DNA from: an uncultured Lachnospiraceae bacterium
Lineage (GTDB): Bacteria > Bacillota > Clostridia > Lachnospirales > Lachnospiraceae
Reading direction: 5' to 3'
Length of the DNA stretch: 16,671 nucleotides
Assembly: GCA_910585895.1 (NCBI GenBank)
Contig: CAJUHY010000058.1
Span: forward strand, 1 to 16,671
Both the position numbers and the translations under genes were made by a program. This document shows, in pieces, positions 7,821 to 15,221 of this stretch. A model generated the notes under the pieces. The model ran no database searches, was not told where the DNA came from, and saw only the letters and a program-made list of their open reading frames with translations. Every line of letters begins with the position of its first letter. Within the stretch, counting starts at the first letter, position 1.

Positions 7821-9080
7821 TTATCTATGAAAAAATTCTTTGATTTCAAGATATCCCTCTGCTGCAAGCTTCTCTTTCTGGAATTTCTTGTTTTTGTTCA
7901 TCCTCGCCACCAGCACCTGCTTCCCAACTGCACGCTCTTCCTGCGCTTGGGCAATCACCTGCGCAAGCTTATCCCCGGGATAATTTTTCTCAATCAGGTA
8001 AGCAATCTTTTCTGACTGCCCTGGCACTTGGAATCCTTGCTCTAACAACAGCAGAATGATACGCTCAAACCCAATGGAAAAACCACATGCCGGCACATTA
8101 TTGCCGGTGAATTTGCCAATCATCTCATCGTAACGTCCGCCGCCGCCGCAGCTTCCGCCAAATTCCGGCATGGCAATCTCAAAAATAGTCCCTGTATAGT
8201 AAGACATGCCGCGCACCAGAGTGGGGTCAAATACTAATGCAAAATCCGCTGCCTTCGTAGCATTCACGCTGGCTGCAATCTCTTTTAAGCTCTCCGCCAC
8301 CTCGGCATCAAGATAATCTCCCAGCGTGTCTGCCAGATAAGCAACGCCATCCGCTACTTCTTCCTTGTCTTCTATATTTTTAAACAGCGTCAGGTATTTC
8401 TCAACCGATTCCCTGGCAAAACCGCTTTTTGTCAATTCCTCCGCTACGCCATCCATGCCTATCTTGTCCATTTTATCAAGGATAATAAAAACCGTGTCAT
8501 ACGATTCCTCCGCAAAACCGCTGTAAGCAGCCATCGCTTTCAAAATCCTCCGCTCATTGAGACGGATTTGAAAATTTTTGAATCCTAACTTGCCGAGTGT
8601 CGTCGTTGTTGCAAGAATCAATTCAATTTCTGCTAAATTACTCGGTTCACCCAATATATCAATATCACACTGCATAAACTGGCGGTATCTGCCCCTCTGG
8701 GGACGGTCTGCACGCCAGACATTGCCCATCTGCAGCGCCTTAAAAGGGGACGGCAAACTGTTGGAATTATTGGAATAGAACCTCGCCAAAGGCACTGTCA
8801 AATCGTAACGCATACCGTAATCCACCACATCCTCCTCTGTCTGTGCCGTTTCCAGCTTAAGTTTTTCTCCGCGCTTTAGGACTTTGAAAATAAGTTTCTC
8901 ATTTTCCCCGCCCTGTTTGCTGCTGAGATTTGCAATATTCTCCATACAGGGCGTTTCAATGGGAGTAAACCCAAAACTGCGGTATGTCTCCTTAATTACG
9001 TTGATTACATAATCCCGAATCTGCATCTCCTCCGGTAAAATATCTTTCATGCCGTTTACCGGCTTTTTCGCCAATGCCAT
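7821..9080 (-). CDS. hisS: histidyl-tRNA synthetase
   Basis: This class II synthetase (419 aa, normal length) charges tRNA-His. Visible blocks are the N-terminal PVNGMKDILPEE, motif 2 as RGRYRQFMQCDID (129-141), the histidine-specific loop LVRGMSYYTGTIFE (288-301), GGGGRYD (312-318) and motif 3 GFSIGFER (333-340). A short C-terminal anticodon-binding domain completes it from about 360. The start at 9080 has GGAGG at 9088-9092. The gene has its own near-consensus promoter and a leader of only about 80 bases, too short for a T-box element, so tRNA-dependent antitermination is unlikely. aspS follows 25 bases downstream; the hisS-aspS pair is a common arrangement in Firmicutes. Confidence 0.99.
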   Translation of the reverse strand: MALAKKPVNGMKDILPEEMQIRDYVINVIKETYRSFGFTPIETPCMENIANLSSKQGGENEKLIFKVLKRGEKLKLETAQTEEDVVDYGMRYDLTVPLARFYSNNSNSLPSPFKALQMGNVWRADRPQRGRYRQFMQCDIDILGEPSNLAEIELILATTTTLGKLGFKNFQIRLNERRILKAMAAYSGFAEESYDTVFIILDKMDKIGMDGVAEELTKSGFARESVEKYLTLFKNIEDKEEVADGVAYLADTLGDYLDAEVAESLKEIAASVNATKAADFALVFDPTLVRGMSYYTGTIFEIAMPEFGGSCGGGGRYDEMIGKFTGNNVPACGFSIGFERIILLLLEQGFQVPGQSEKIAYLIEKNYPGDKLAQVIAQAQEERAVGKQVLVARMNKNKKFQKEKLAAEGYLEIKEFFHR

Positions 9081-9165
9081 CCTGTTTCCTCCGTCTTCTC
9101 AATTTATGTATATCCTCACAGCCGCAAGCCTTTTCCCGGCAAAACCGCACTGTGTCTCTCTTACG

Positions 9166-9194
9166 AGTATATTTTTCAGAATACAGAATGTCAA
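9166..9194 (-). promoter_or_regulatory. sigma-A promoter of hisS-aspS
   Basis: TTGACA (9189-9194) is followed after exactly 17 bases by TATACT (9166-9171) on the minus strand, close to perfect consensus. The start point should be near 9,158, giving a leader of about 78 bases. It lies in the 166-base gap after the histidine kinase gene, showing that the synthetases need not depend on the two-component transcript. Confidence 0.85.
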
Positions 9195-9246
9195 GCATTT
9201 TTCACAATTACAGCTAGTTTAGCATAACAGTTCAGCGGGCAAATGG

Positions 9247-10545
9247 CTAACCGATGATTAACAGCGCATTCAGACGAAACACCGCCCCCTCTCGTTCAAC
9301 TTCAAGCGTTCCGTGATATTTATCCACCACTGATTTCATATTGGCAAACCCTGTGCCAGGGTTAAAGAAACTTCCTGAATTACAGCTGTTTTCCACCTGC
9401 AGCAAAATGAAATCGCCCTGTACGCTCCCTCCTACCCGGAGATACCTCTCCGTATCTGCTTTTGCTTTCCTGCAAGCCCAGATAGCATTGTCCAGAGCAT
9501 TTGACAGGATAATGCAAAAATCCATGTCCGTTATGGAACATGGATGGGGCAGCTGCAAAAAACAAGAGACGTCTATGCCATGATTTCTGGCAATCCCCAG
9601 CTTATTCTGCAGCAAAATGTCCACAGTCGGGTTATTGGTATTACAGGGAAATGACATATCCTCCGCCAGATATTGCAAATCATCAAGATAACGCTGCGCT
9701 TCCTGCAGCTTTTGCTCTTGCAGAAGTTCTCTGACAACTGTCATATGGTTTTTAATATCATGCCGGAAGGATTTTGTACTCTCATAGCGCAATTTCGCCT
9801 CATCCACGTATTGGCGCAGCAGATGTTCCTCCTGTTTCAACAGAGAAAACTCCACCTCCAGATGAAAATTCTCCGTCAGCTTCTTATAAGCAAACAACAC
9901 ACAAAACAGGCTGCCTATCCCCAAAAGCTGTATCACCAGCAGCCGGACATTGCCCGCCCGCTCCAAATCCCCTGCACTCCCGGTATCAGCCACATTTCCA
10001 TATACAAAAACATTGATGTAATCTTCAACCAGGAACAATAACAACATCGGCAGCAGCAACATAAGTGAATACGACCTGTTCTCCTTCCCCTGAGATACAA
10101 AATACTGAAATACAAGCCAGTAACAAAACACGGACATCAATATCGCCGCTGCGCTCAGAGCAAATGTAGACAAAAAAAGCATTTGCAGATTACTGGATAA
10201 AAGTTCCACATACAATATGCTTAATATGGCGTTCGTTGTACCAAAACAAAGTTGTAAAATTTCAACGGTCACGATGGCATACAAGGCAGCAGTAACACCA
10301 TCCGCCCGAAACAGCAAAATCCCCGCTGCCACCAGCAGCAAAACGTACACAACAGAATCGCACATGCCATTAGGAACAGACAAAACAGCCGCCATCCCCA
10401 GCACAGCGACTGACAAACAAATTGCCAAATATTTTACTGAAAAAATCTTCACTTCCACTTGCAGGCATTTGGTAAAAAAGAAAAATCCTGCCAGTATCTG
10501 AATGATAACCATCACATACCCATGATAAAAATCCAGCCAATCCAT
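9247..10545 (-). CDS. AgrC-like GHKL sensor histidine kinase
   Basis: This 432-aa membrane kinase has an N-terminal half (about 1-220) with six or seven hydrophobic segments. A coiled segment follows at about 225-258, then the phospho-acceptor block SFRHDIKNH (H262). The C-terminal GHKL ATPase has an N-box, SNALDNAIWA (N349, N353), and a G-box, GTGFANM (397-403). This is the architecture of AgrC, VirS and BlpH, peptide-sensing kinases that signal to LytTR regulators. The start at 10545 is only 4 bases after the response-regulator stop, and its GGAGGGG ribosome binding site overlaps the end of that gene, indicating translational coupling. No agrD/agrB-like pheromone gene is present, so the signal is unknown. 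Either an external peptide or an unlinked pheromone gene would fit. Confidence 0.93.
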   Translation of the reverse strand: MDWLDFYHGYVMVIIQILAGFFFFTKCLQVEVKIFSVKYLAICLSVAVLGMAAVLSVPNGMCDSVVYVLLLVAAGILLFRADGVTAALYAIVTVEILQLCFGTTNAILSILYVELLSSNLQMLFLSTFALSAAAILMSVFCYWLVFQYFVSQGKENRSYSLMLLLPMLLLFLVEDYINVFVYGNVADTGSAGDLERAGNVRLLVIQLLGIGSLFCVLFAYKKLTENFHLEVEFSLLKQEEHLLRQYVDEAKLRYESTKSFRHDIKNHMTVVRELLQEQKLQEAQRYLDDLQYLAEDMSFPCNTNNPTVDILLQNKLGIARNHGIDVSCFLQLPHPCSITDMDFCIILSNALDNAIWACRKAKADTERYLRVGGSVQGDFILLQVENSCNSGSFFNPGTGFANMKSVVDKYHGTLEVEREGAVFRLNALLIIG

Positions 10546-10549
10546 ACTT

Positions 10550-11260
10550 TTATCCCCTCCAGGTTTTCATATATTGCAAAATGACTTCTGAAAATTCCCT
10601 TGCCCGCAATCGGGACACCGGAACTTCCCCGCCGCCCTCCAGAAAGGCTGTGCCGTCTCTGAAGCTTTTGAGGTATTTGAGGTTAATCAGGTAGCTTCTA
10701 TGACAGCGATAAAACCTTTTGTCCAGTATTTCCTCCAGACGCTCTATTTTTTCATAATAGTCTACCACCGCTGATGCTTTTAAATGAAGATATACCTTCC
10801 TGTCAATAACTTCACAATAAATAATGTCATCAAAAAAGACGATGCTGCTCTCATTCCCTTTGCGAACCAACAGCCGCCTTTTACTGGCATTTTCCATAGA
10901 TTGGTACAGACGCTCCATAGTTTTTTCAAACTGTTCCGCCTTTAGAGGCTTAAGCAGATAATCAAATGCCTGTACTTCAAAGGATTGAAACACCATCTCC
11001 CGCAGAACGGTGACAAAAATCAAAAAACCTTTAAAATTATGGCTGCGCAGCCTACACGCAGTCTCCATGCCATCAATCCCTTCCATCTGAATATCCAAAA
11101 ACAGAATATCCATTGTTCCAGCATATGTGAGCAATTCCCTGCCGCTGGAAAATGTACAGACTGCGGTATCTATATTTTTCTTCTGGAAAAATGCAGTTGC
11201 CAGCTCCTTGATTTTCTCCGACATATATGGTTCATCATCACAAATAGCAATATTAATCAC
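10550..11260 (-). CDS. LytTR-family response regulator (AgrA/VirR-like)
   Basis: This regulator has 236 aa from the chosen start. The receiver domain (about 1-120) shows acidic pocket D8-D9 in ICDDEP, phospho-acceptor D56 in LFLDIQMEG, and K104 in YLLKPLKAEQ. The C-terminal LytTR DNA-binding domain (about 142-232) includes FYRCHRSYLINLKYL. The frame stays open to an ATG at 11299, but I prefer the GTG at 11258-11260: it has GGGAGG about 7 bases upstream, gives the family-typical beginning INIAICDDE, and the candidate promoter would start transcription downstream of the longer start. It is transcribed with the adjoining histidine kinase, with which it must form a pair. LytTR regulators bind paired direct repeats; I found no certain example nearby. 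Confidence 0.94.
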   Translation of the reverse strand: MINIAICDDEPYMSEKIKELATAFFQKKNIDTAVCTFSSGRELLTYAGTMDILFLDIQMEGIDGMETACRLRSHNFKGFLIFVTVLREMVFQSFEVQAFDYLLKPLKAEQFEKTMERLYQSMENASKRRLLVRKGNESSIVFFDDIIYCEVIDRKVYLHLKASAVVDYYEKIERLEEILDKRFYRCHRSYLINLKYLKSFRDGTAFLEGGGEVPVSRLRAREFSEVILQYMKTWRG

Positions 11261-11281
11261 AGCAGCGCCTCCCTCATAATC

Positions 11282-11311
11282 ATTGTAACATTTGACCATA
11301 TTTTAAATCAA
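11282..11311 (-). promoter_or_regulatory. candidate promoter of the two-component operon
   Basis: On the minus strand TTGATT (11306-11311) and TACAAT (11282-11287) are separated by 18 bases. The -10 is good, the -35 fair. The start point would be near 11,275, just before the ribosome binding site of the GTG start, giving a very short leader. The 128-base gap to the preceding gene also argues for a separate promoter. Confidence 0.45.
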
Positions 11312-11388
11312 TGAAAATGCTGTGGAATGTTTTGGCGCTGTTGTGACTGGCAAAATTAGGCTTCTATTTCTTATGCCATATGAGCAAT

Positions 11389-11916
11389 CTACAGCTTTAT
11401 GTCCACTCGCCTGCCCACTGTTTTGACCGTTCTATTTTTCTGTAATGATTTTCTGCTTTTTCGCGCTCTTTGCCGGGACCTGGCAATCAGCTTCTGGGAA
11501 TTTTTCTGTCGCTCCTGACGAAGCTTCACGCTCATATTATAGCTTCTTCCATCCTTGACCTGAGAAATACAGCGGTACTTGCCATCTGCATCAATATAGC
11601 TGTGCCTGTACACAAGCGTCTTACCGCTCGATTTATACAGACCATCCACAAATTTGGTGATAAATTCAACACCCTTTATCATCTCTTTCATATCTTTTTC
11701 CATCTGAGGGTCATGCTGCATTTTATTGAGAAGTCCTGGGTTCAGCGTCAAGGTTTTGCCGCTTCTGGCAGAAGAAAAGCCACCCCCTACCTTTACCTGC
11801 ACACTGGGCGCAAGCTTTGCCAATTCACTTGCGTAATCGGCAAGGCTTTGTGATTTATTCAAGCTGTTGGAATATACTGCCGTATTGATATAATTGTTTG
11901 TAATCTCCATTGCCAT
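11389..11916 (-). CDS. small DUF6033-like protein with very basic C-terminus
   Basis: This 175-aa protein has no signal peptide or membrane segment. Residues about 1-125 (MAMEITNNYINTAVYSNS, the TLTLNPGLLNKMQHDP segment and YIDADGKYRCIS) resemble, from memory, the DUF6033 family found mostly in Lachnospiraceae, whose function is not known. From about 130 the sequence becomes extremely rich in Lys, Arg and Gln, suggesting binding to nucleic acid or another polyanion. The frame is open to an ATG at 11952, but the ATG at 11916 has AAGGAGG 8 bases upstream and is surely the start; M3 is a less likely alternative. It follows the M56 peptidase gene by 54 bases and may be transcribed with it, which makes it a candidate member of that regulon. 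The family assignment is tentative. Confidence 0.65.
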   Translation of the reverse strand: MAMEITNNYINTAVYSNSLNKSQSLADYASELAKLAPSVQVKVGGGFSSARSGKTLTLNPGLLNKMQHDPQMEKDMKEMIKGVEFITKFVDGLYKSSGKTLVYRHSYIDADGKYRCISQVKDGRSYNMSVKLRQERQKNSQKLIARSRQRARKSRKSLQKNRTVKTVGRRVDIKL

Positions 11917-11970
11917 AATCTTATCCTCCTTGAAAAATAATCTGAAATCCATTTCTATGCGCTGCTGTTT

Positions 11971-13233
11971 TTACATCACCCTTATCAAGGTTAACATCCA
12001 GTCTTCCTTCGGCTTGTCGTAAGGAAGCTTCACCACCTGACTTACAGAATCAGGTTCATAACAACAGGAATATCCATAACCCACAAAACCCGGAAGCTTA
12101 AAATACCCTCCAAAGACAATAAACACTTCCCCCAAAACATTGCTATCACGCAGAAATTTTTCAAACGCAGCCCTGTCAATAAAAACATGGCTTTCATCAT
12201 AAGAAATCATTTCCTGCAGTTCATCATCCGTAAACAGGTTAGCTGTTCCACGCTCAACATCATATCCATATACCAGAACGCCATCATTTTCATTCCATCT
12301 GCCATAAGAAATACGGTCTATCAAAAATACCGCGCCCAGCACGAATACTATTGTAAAAGCAAGCACGAGGAACGATGACAATTTCTGATACCTTTTTGCT
12401 CCAAAACAGGCAATCCTGCGCATTCTCTGACAAATATTTTGGAATTCCTTATCACCGGCAAAATTGGCGTAAGGATTAAATTCTTCGCTTCCCGCTTGCA
12501 GAACTTTCATGCTCTTTAACAATAGCTGCCCATAATCATATGCCGAGTTTTTACTCTTATGAATAGTCACCCAGTCACAAATTTCCTCCAAATCCTCCCG
12601 CAGAAATCTGGTACCTGCGGCAAGCAATGGGTTCATCCACAGCAATGCCCGCAATACATCCCATGAAAAATAAAACCATAAATGCCCCAGCTGGATATGC
12701 GTCTTTTCATGGAGCAGGATTGTCTGCAATTCCCGGCTGTCATAACACTCTAACATAATTTCCGGCATCACAATTTTAGGTCTTAACACACCTATGGCCG
12801 AGGGCGTGACAGGCAGTTTGGCGACATAGATAACTGTATCGCCAACGTTTCTTTTCTCCATGCCGGCAGTCAGCTTTTTCATATTCCTTCTCTTTGCACA
12901 CAGCAACAAAGCATACACAACAACGCCGCCAATATACAGCCAATACACCCATACATGGAGCTTGAAAAATTCTGTCCACCAGGAAAAAAGGATAATGCCG
13001 ATGGTGTTTTCATAAAAGAATTTCAACTTGCCCACAAACAGGACAGGAATAAACAAACTCCATAATGCTCCTTTGAGAAATACGCTGTTTCGCAACACCG
13101 TTTTGCGCAGCACACAGATTCCCGCAGACACCCCCAGAGAAATCAATGCGCACCTCATCAGCTGCATTCCATAATAAATTGCGCATATATTTAAAAACTG
13201 CATCGCCTTGCCTAACACTTCCTGTAATGTCAT
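11971..13233 (-). CDS. M56-family (BlaR1-like) membrane metallopeptidase
   Basis: This 420-aa integral membrane zinc protease resembles BlaR1/MecR1, which on sensing a signal lead to cleavage of the BlaI-type repressor. Segments near 24-41, 53-70 and 93-112 precede the cytoplasmic protease domain. That domain shows HEKTH at 175-179 (H175, E176, H179) and a downstream acidic ligand in EDLEEICDW, probably E216. A further membrane segment at about 285-305 is followed by about 115 extracytoplasmic residues. These are far too few for, and do not resemble, the penicillin-binding sensor domain of BlaR1, so the inducer is probably not a beta-lactam bound in that way. The start codon overlaps the repressor gene by 4 bases (ATGA), implying coupled translation. 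No beta-lactamase gene is nearby. Confidence 0.92.
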   Translation of the reverse strand: MTLQEVLGKAMQFLNICAIYYGMQLMRCALISLGVSAGICVLRKTVLRNSVFLKGALWSLFIPVLFVGKLKFFYENTIGIILFSWWTEFFKLHVWVYWLYIGGVVVYALLLCAKRRNMKKLTAGMEKRNVGDTVIYVAKLPVTPSAIGVLRPKIVMPEIMLECYDSRELQTILLHEKTHIQLGHLWFYFSWDVLRALLWMNPLLAAGTRFLREDLEEICDWVTIHKSKNSAYDYGQLLLKSMKVLQAGSEEFNPYANFAGDKEFQNICQRMRRIACFGAKRYQKLSSFLVLAFTIVFVLGAVFLIDRISYGRWNENDGVLVYGYDVERGTANLFTDDELQEMISYDESHVFIDRAAFEKFLRDSNVLGEVFIVFGGYFKLPGFVGYGYSCCYEPDSVSQVVKLPYDKPKEDWMLTLIRVM

Positions 13234-13628
13234 CCTTTGCCTTTATCCTTACATTGTTCTAATATTTCTTCCAACTCCTGAAACTGCTCCTGGGTCAGTT
13301 CTGCACTCTGCAGCAATGCTGCCATAGCATTTTTGCGGCTTCCCGCAAAATAACTGTCCACAAACTTGCGGCTTTTTTCTTGCTGGCATTCCTCTTTCGA
13401 TTTCATAACTGTATAGTGGTAAACCCTTGCATCGTGCTCATCCACGGTATAGCTCAATACGCCTTTCTGCCATAAGCGGTTTAACAGTACCCGCACCATC
13501 CTGGGCGACATATCAGATTTCTCCCCCATCTTCTGTATCACTTCTTTTGCCGTCAGGGATGAGGCGCTTGCCCAAAACACCTCCATCACCAGCCATTCAC
13601 TTTGGCTGGGGGTAACTTCTTTGTCCAT
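13230..13628 (-). CDS. BlaI/MecI/CopY-family transcriptional repressor
   Basis: This 132-aa winged-helix repressor acts as a dimer. The DNA-binding part covers about 5-75: TPSQSEWLVMEVFW, then SLTAKEVIQKM, then SPRMVRVLLNRLWQKG as the recognition helix and wing entry. The C-terminal dimerisation helices run to 132. In family members such a repressor is inactivated when the partner M56 protease is activated; the partner is encoded immediately downstream with a 4-base overlap. The ATG at 13628 has GGGAGG at 13637-13642. The unit is expected to repress itself and possibly other genes, such as the DUF6033-like gene downstream. No textbook BlaI operator (TACA-N-TGTA dyad) is obvious in front of it. 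Confidence 0.95.
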   Translation of the reverse strand: MDKEVTPSQSEWLVMEVFWASASSLTAKEVIQKMGEKSDMSPRMVRVLLNRLWQKGVLSYTVDEHDARVYHYTVMKSKEECQQEKSRKFVDSYFAGSRKNAMAALLQSAELTQEQFQELEEILEQCKDKGKG

Positions 13629-13651
13629 GCTGGTTTCCTCCCTTCTCTGAA

Positions 13652-13680
13652 TATATCGGATAAAATGGTATATTTGTTAA
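13652..13680 (-). promoter_or_regulatory. candidate promoter of the BlaI-M56 unit
   Basis: TTAACA (13675-13680) and GATATA (13652-13657) are separated by 17 bases on the minus strand; an alternative -10, TATATT (13650-13655), gives a 19-base spacer. The region is AT-rich and contains short partial repeats around ACAAAT and AACATT, but no convincing operator dyad. The rest of the 276-base gap up to 13,904 holds only the hairpin at 13,850-13,879. Confidence 0.4.
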
Positions 13681-13828
13681 TGTTTGTTCCCAAAAATGCA
13701 TACTGCCAATATACTGCGCCACATCCTTCACATTCTCACACCTCTTTTTGCCCCTGTCTGCTTATATGGGCTTTTATGCAAAAATACCCTGCTATTTTCC
13801 ATATCTGCATAAGATAACGCCACGACAG

Positions 13829-13879
13829 CTTGTAAGAAAATAGAACAGAGTATGCATAAACCGGTACAGTCCTGCATAC
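13829..13879 (-). terminator. weak terminator-like hairpin after the orphan gene
   Basis: GTATGCA (13850-13856) and TGCATAC (13873-13879) form a perfect 7-bp stem with a 16-base loop. On the minus strand it is followed by TCTGTTCTATTTTCTT, which is U-rich but interrupted. It lies about 25 bases beyond the stop of the 108-codon orphan gene. The stem is short and AT-rich, so strength is doubtful. Confidence 0.35.
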
Positions 13880-13904
13880 CCTAGAGTAAAGAGCGGGTTA
13901 TTAA

Positions 13905-14231
13905 TTAATTGGACATAACAGTTACAGACCAGGTCTTATACCCAGTGTGCAAACAACCCCCAGTAGCATTAGAAATATCTTCCAAAGTTATTTTCTTGTT
14001 AGGATCATTAGGAGTTGATGTTTTACTTACTTCCTCATTCATATGCTGGTTATGCAACTTTTCAAGTTCTTCATAACCGTTGTGACCGCTCCAGGTCTTA
14101 CCGCATTCGCATTGGAGATAATAAGTTGTATTATCCCTGCCACTGACCTTCACCAGTTTAGACCAGTTTGTCCTTCCACTAAACCTAACATTCCTCCACC
14201 CTTTTTCATCTGTGCCATACCAGATACCCAC
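13905..14231 (-). CDS. unrecognised 108-aa protein with CxC...HxxH cluster
   Basis: I do not recognise this product. It begins at a GTG (14231) directly after an in-frame stop, with no clear ribosome binding site, yet a very good promoter lies upstream and a hairpin downstream. Residues 41-63 hold a possible zinc site: C41 and C43 (CECGKTW), then H60 and H63 (KLHNQH). The C-terminal part has ITLEDISNATGG followed by a Cys and a short tail rich in Thr and Ser; this superficially resembles a double-glycine leader and lanthipeptide core. A start at the internal ATG (14042) would give a 45-aa peptide, but it too lacks a ribosome binding site and no modification enzyme gene is in view. No signal peptide or membrane segment is seen. 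It may be an N-terminally truncated remnant, like its neighbours. Confidence 0.5.
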   Translation of the reverse strand: MGIWYGTDEKGWRNVRFSGRTNWSKLVKVSGRDNTTYYLQCECGKTWSGHNGYEELEKLHNQHMNEEVSKTSTPNDPNKKITLEDISNATGGCLHTGYKTWSVTVMSN

Positions 14232-14287
14232 TCATATCTTTTATCATATGCGCCCGGCATTTTTCTGTGCCCACTTCTATGCCTAAA

Positions 14288-14316
14288 AATATAAGTATTA
14301 GTAAATGTTTTGTCAA
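14288..14316 (-). promoter_or_regulatory. strong sigma-A promoter of the orphan gene
   Basis: TTGACA (14311-14316), a 17-base spacer, then TATATT (14288-14293) on the minus strand. This is close to consensus and sits in an AT-rich setting. Transcription would start near 14,281, leaving about 50 bases before the GTG start at 14231. It supports expression of the 108-codon gene independent of the broken permease upstream. Confidence 0.7.
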
Positions 14317-14369
14317 TTTATATTTCCGACGCCCTTCGACAATATTATTTCCAAATATAATTCTATTTT

Positions 14370-15221
14370 TTATAACCCACTCTTAATCTTCTCATCTATC
14401 ACTTCCTTTTTCCCAGATACATTATGCATATCCTCTCTAAGCAATACGAATATTCCAATTACAAGAAAAATTACAGATAAAATCAAGGACATAACAATAC
14501 TCCAGTTCAGACATGGAATACTTCTTCCCCATATTCTATACAGTTCGTTTCCTGTGTAAAAATGCCAAAATTCTGTCATATGTACGGGCATAAAATTAGC
14601 AAACCAGTGATTTATTTCATATACACAGAACTGATCTATCACAATCAACATCATATAAAAGATTGCAATAAGAGAAGCGCTTGCCAAAAGATTCTTTAAA
14701 ATAATTGTTACCATAAGTGCAGCGCTAACCATGAAAATCACTCCTAAATATCCAACCAGAAGATTTATCATAAATTGTTGTAAATATGTAATATTATAAA
14801 GTGAAAAAAAGTTCTGACATTGTTTTGTATCGGCTGATTTCCACCTTCAAAGCCAAAAGGCATCATTAAAATGCTGAAATAAATCATCATACTGGCAAAA
14901 TAAAGGACTGTAGCTGCTAAATAAGCCGATAATATCCTTGATAAATTCAACCGTTTTTGTCCAAATCTGGCAGAACGAGCCAGTTCTTCCATTTGCACAC
15001 CAGAATCACGCCCGAACAGCGGCAATATAAGTACCGTTATCACCATATTCAGCAGGATACCAAAACCACCCATGTTTTCTGCCAATACCTTCCAGCCTTC
15101 CGAATAACCCATTGATATTACTGATAAGTCACCAGCTTTATCCATAAACCTTGCGATTTCTGTATCTGTATAATTATTTTTGGAATCCATCATGAGATTT
15201 TCATTGATTTTGTCTAACCTT
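14370..15221 (-). pseudogene. ABC-2 type permease remnant, frameshifted and missing its N-terminus
   Basis: Two overlapping frames, 14768-15235 and 14370-14771, together read as the C-terminal two thirds of an ABC-2 permease. The first holds the end of an extracellular loop, a segment (FGILLNMVITVLILPLF), the cytoplasmic stretch LARSARFGQKRLNLSRILSA and another segment. The second holds the last segments. Adding one T to the T7 run (A's at 14804-14810 on the plus strand) joins them as FFSLYNITYLQQFMINLLVG, which fits the family. The TM1 region is absent: at about 15,221 the sequence switches to an HNH-type gene. Both parts and their short ATGA overlap could also suggest two genes, but the smooth family match across the corrected frame makes one broken gene more likely. 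No ATPase partner is in view. Confidence 0.75.

Noticed and set aside
9081..9160. T-box riboswitch before hisS
   Set aside because: The promoter leaves only about 80 bases of leader, too short for a T-box, and no terminator/antiterminator pair is seen.
13610..13760. Short minus-strand frame overlapping the start of the BlaI-type gene (contains KDVAQYIGSMHFW)
   Set aside because: About 50 codons, only a weak start signal, and it would occupy the promoter region of the repressor gene; likely chance.
13850..13879. BlaI operator at the GTATGCA/TGCATAC inverted repeat
   Set aside because: It lies more than 220 bases upstream of the repressor start and the arms do not match the known BlaI dyad; a weak terminator fits better.
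13905..14042. Firm call of a lantibiotic precursor starting at the internal ATG 14,042
   Set aside because: No ribosome binding site, only one Cys in the putative core, and no modification enzyme nearby; kept only as a hypothesis.
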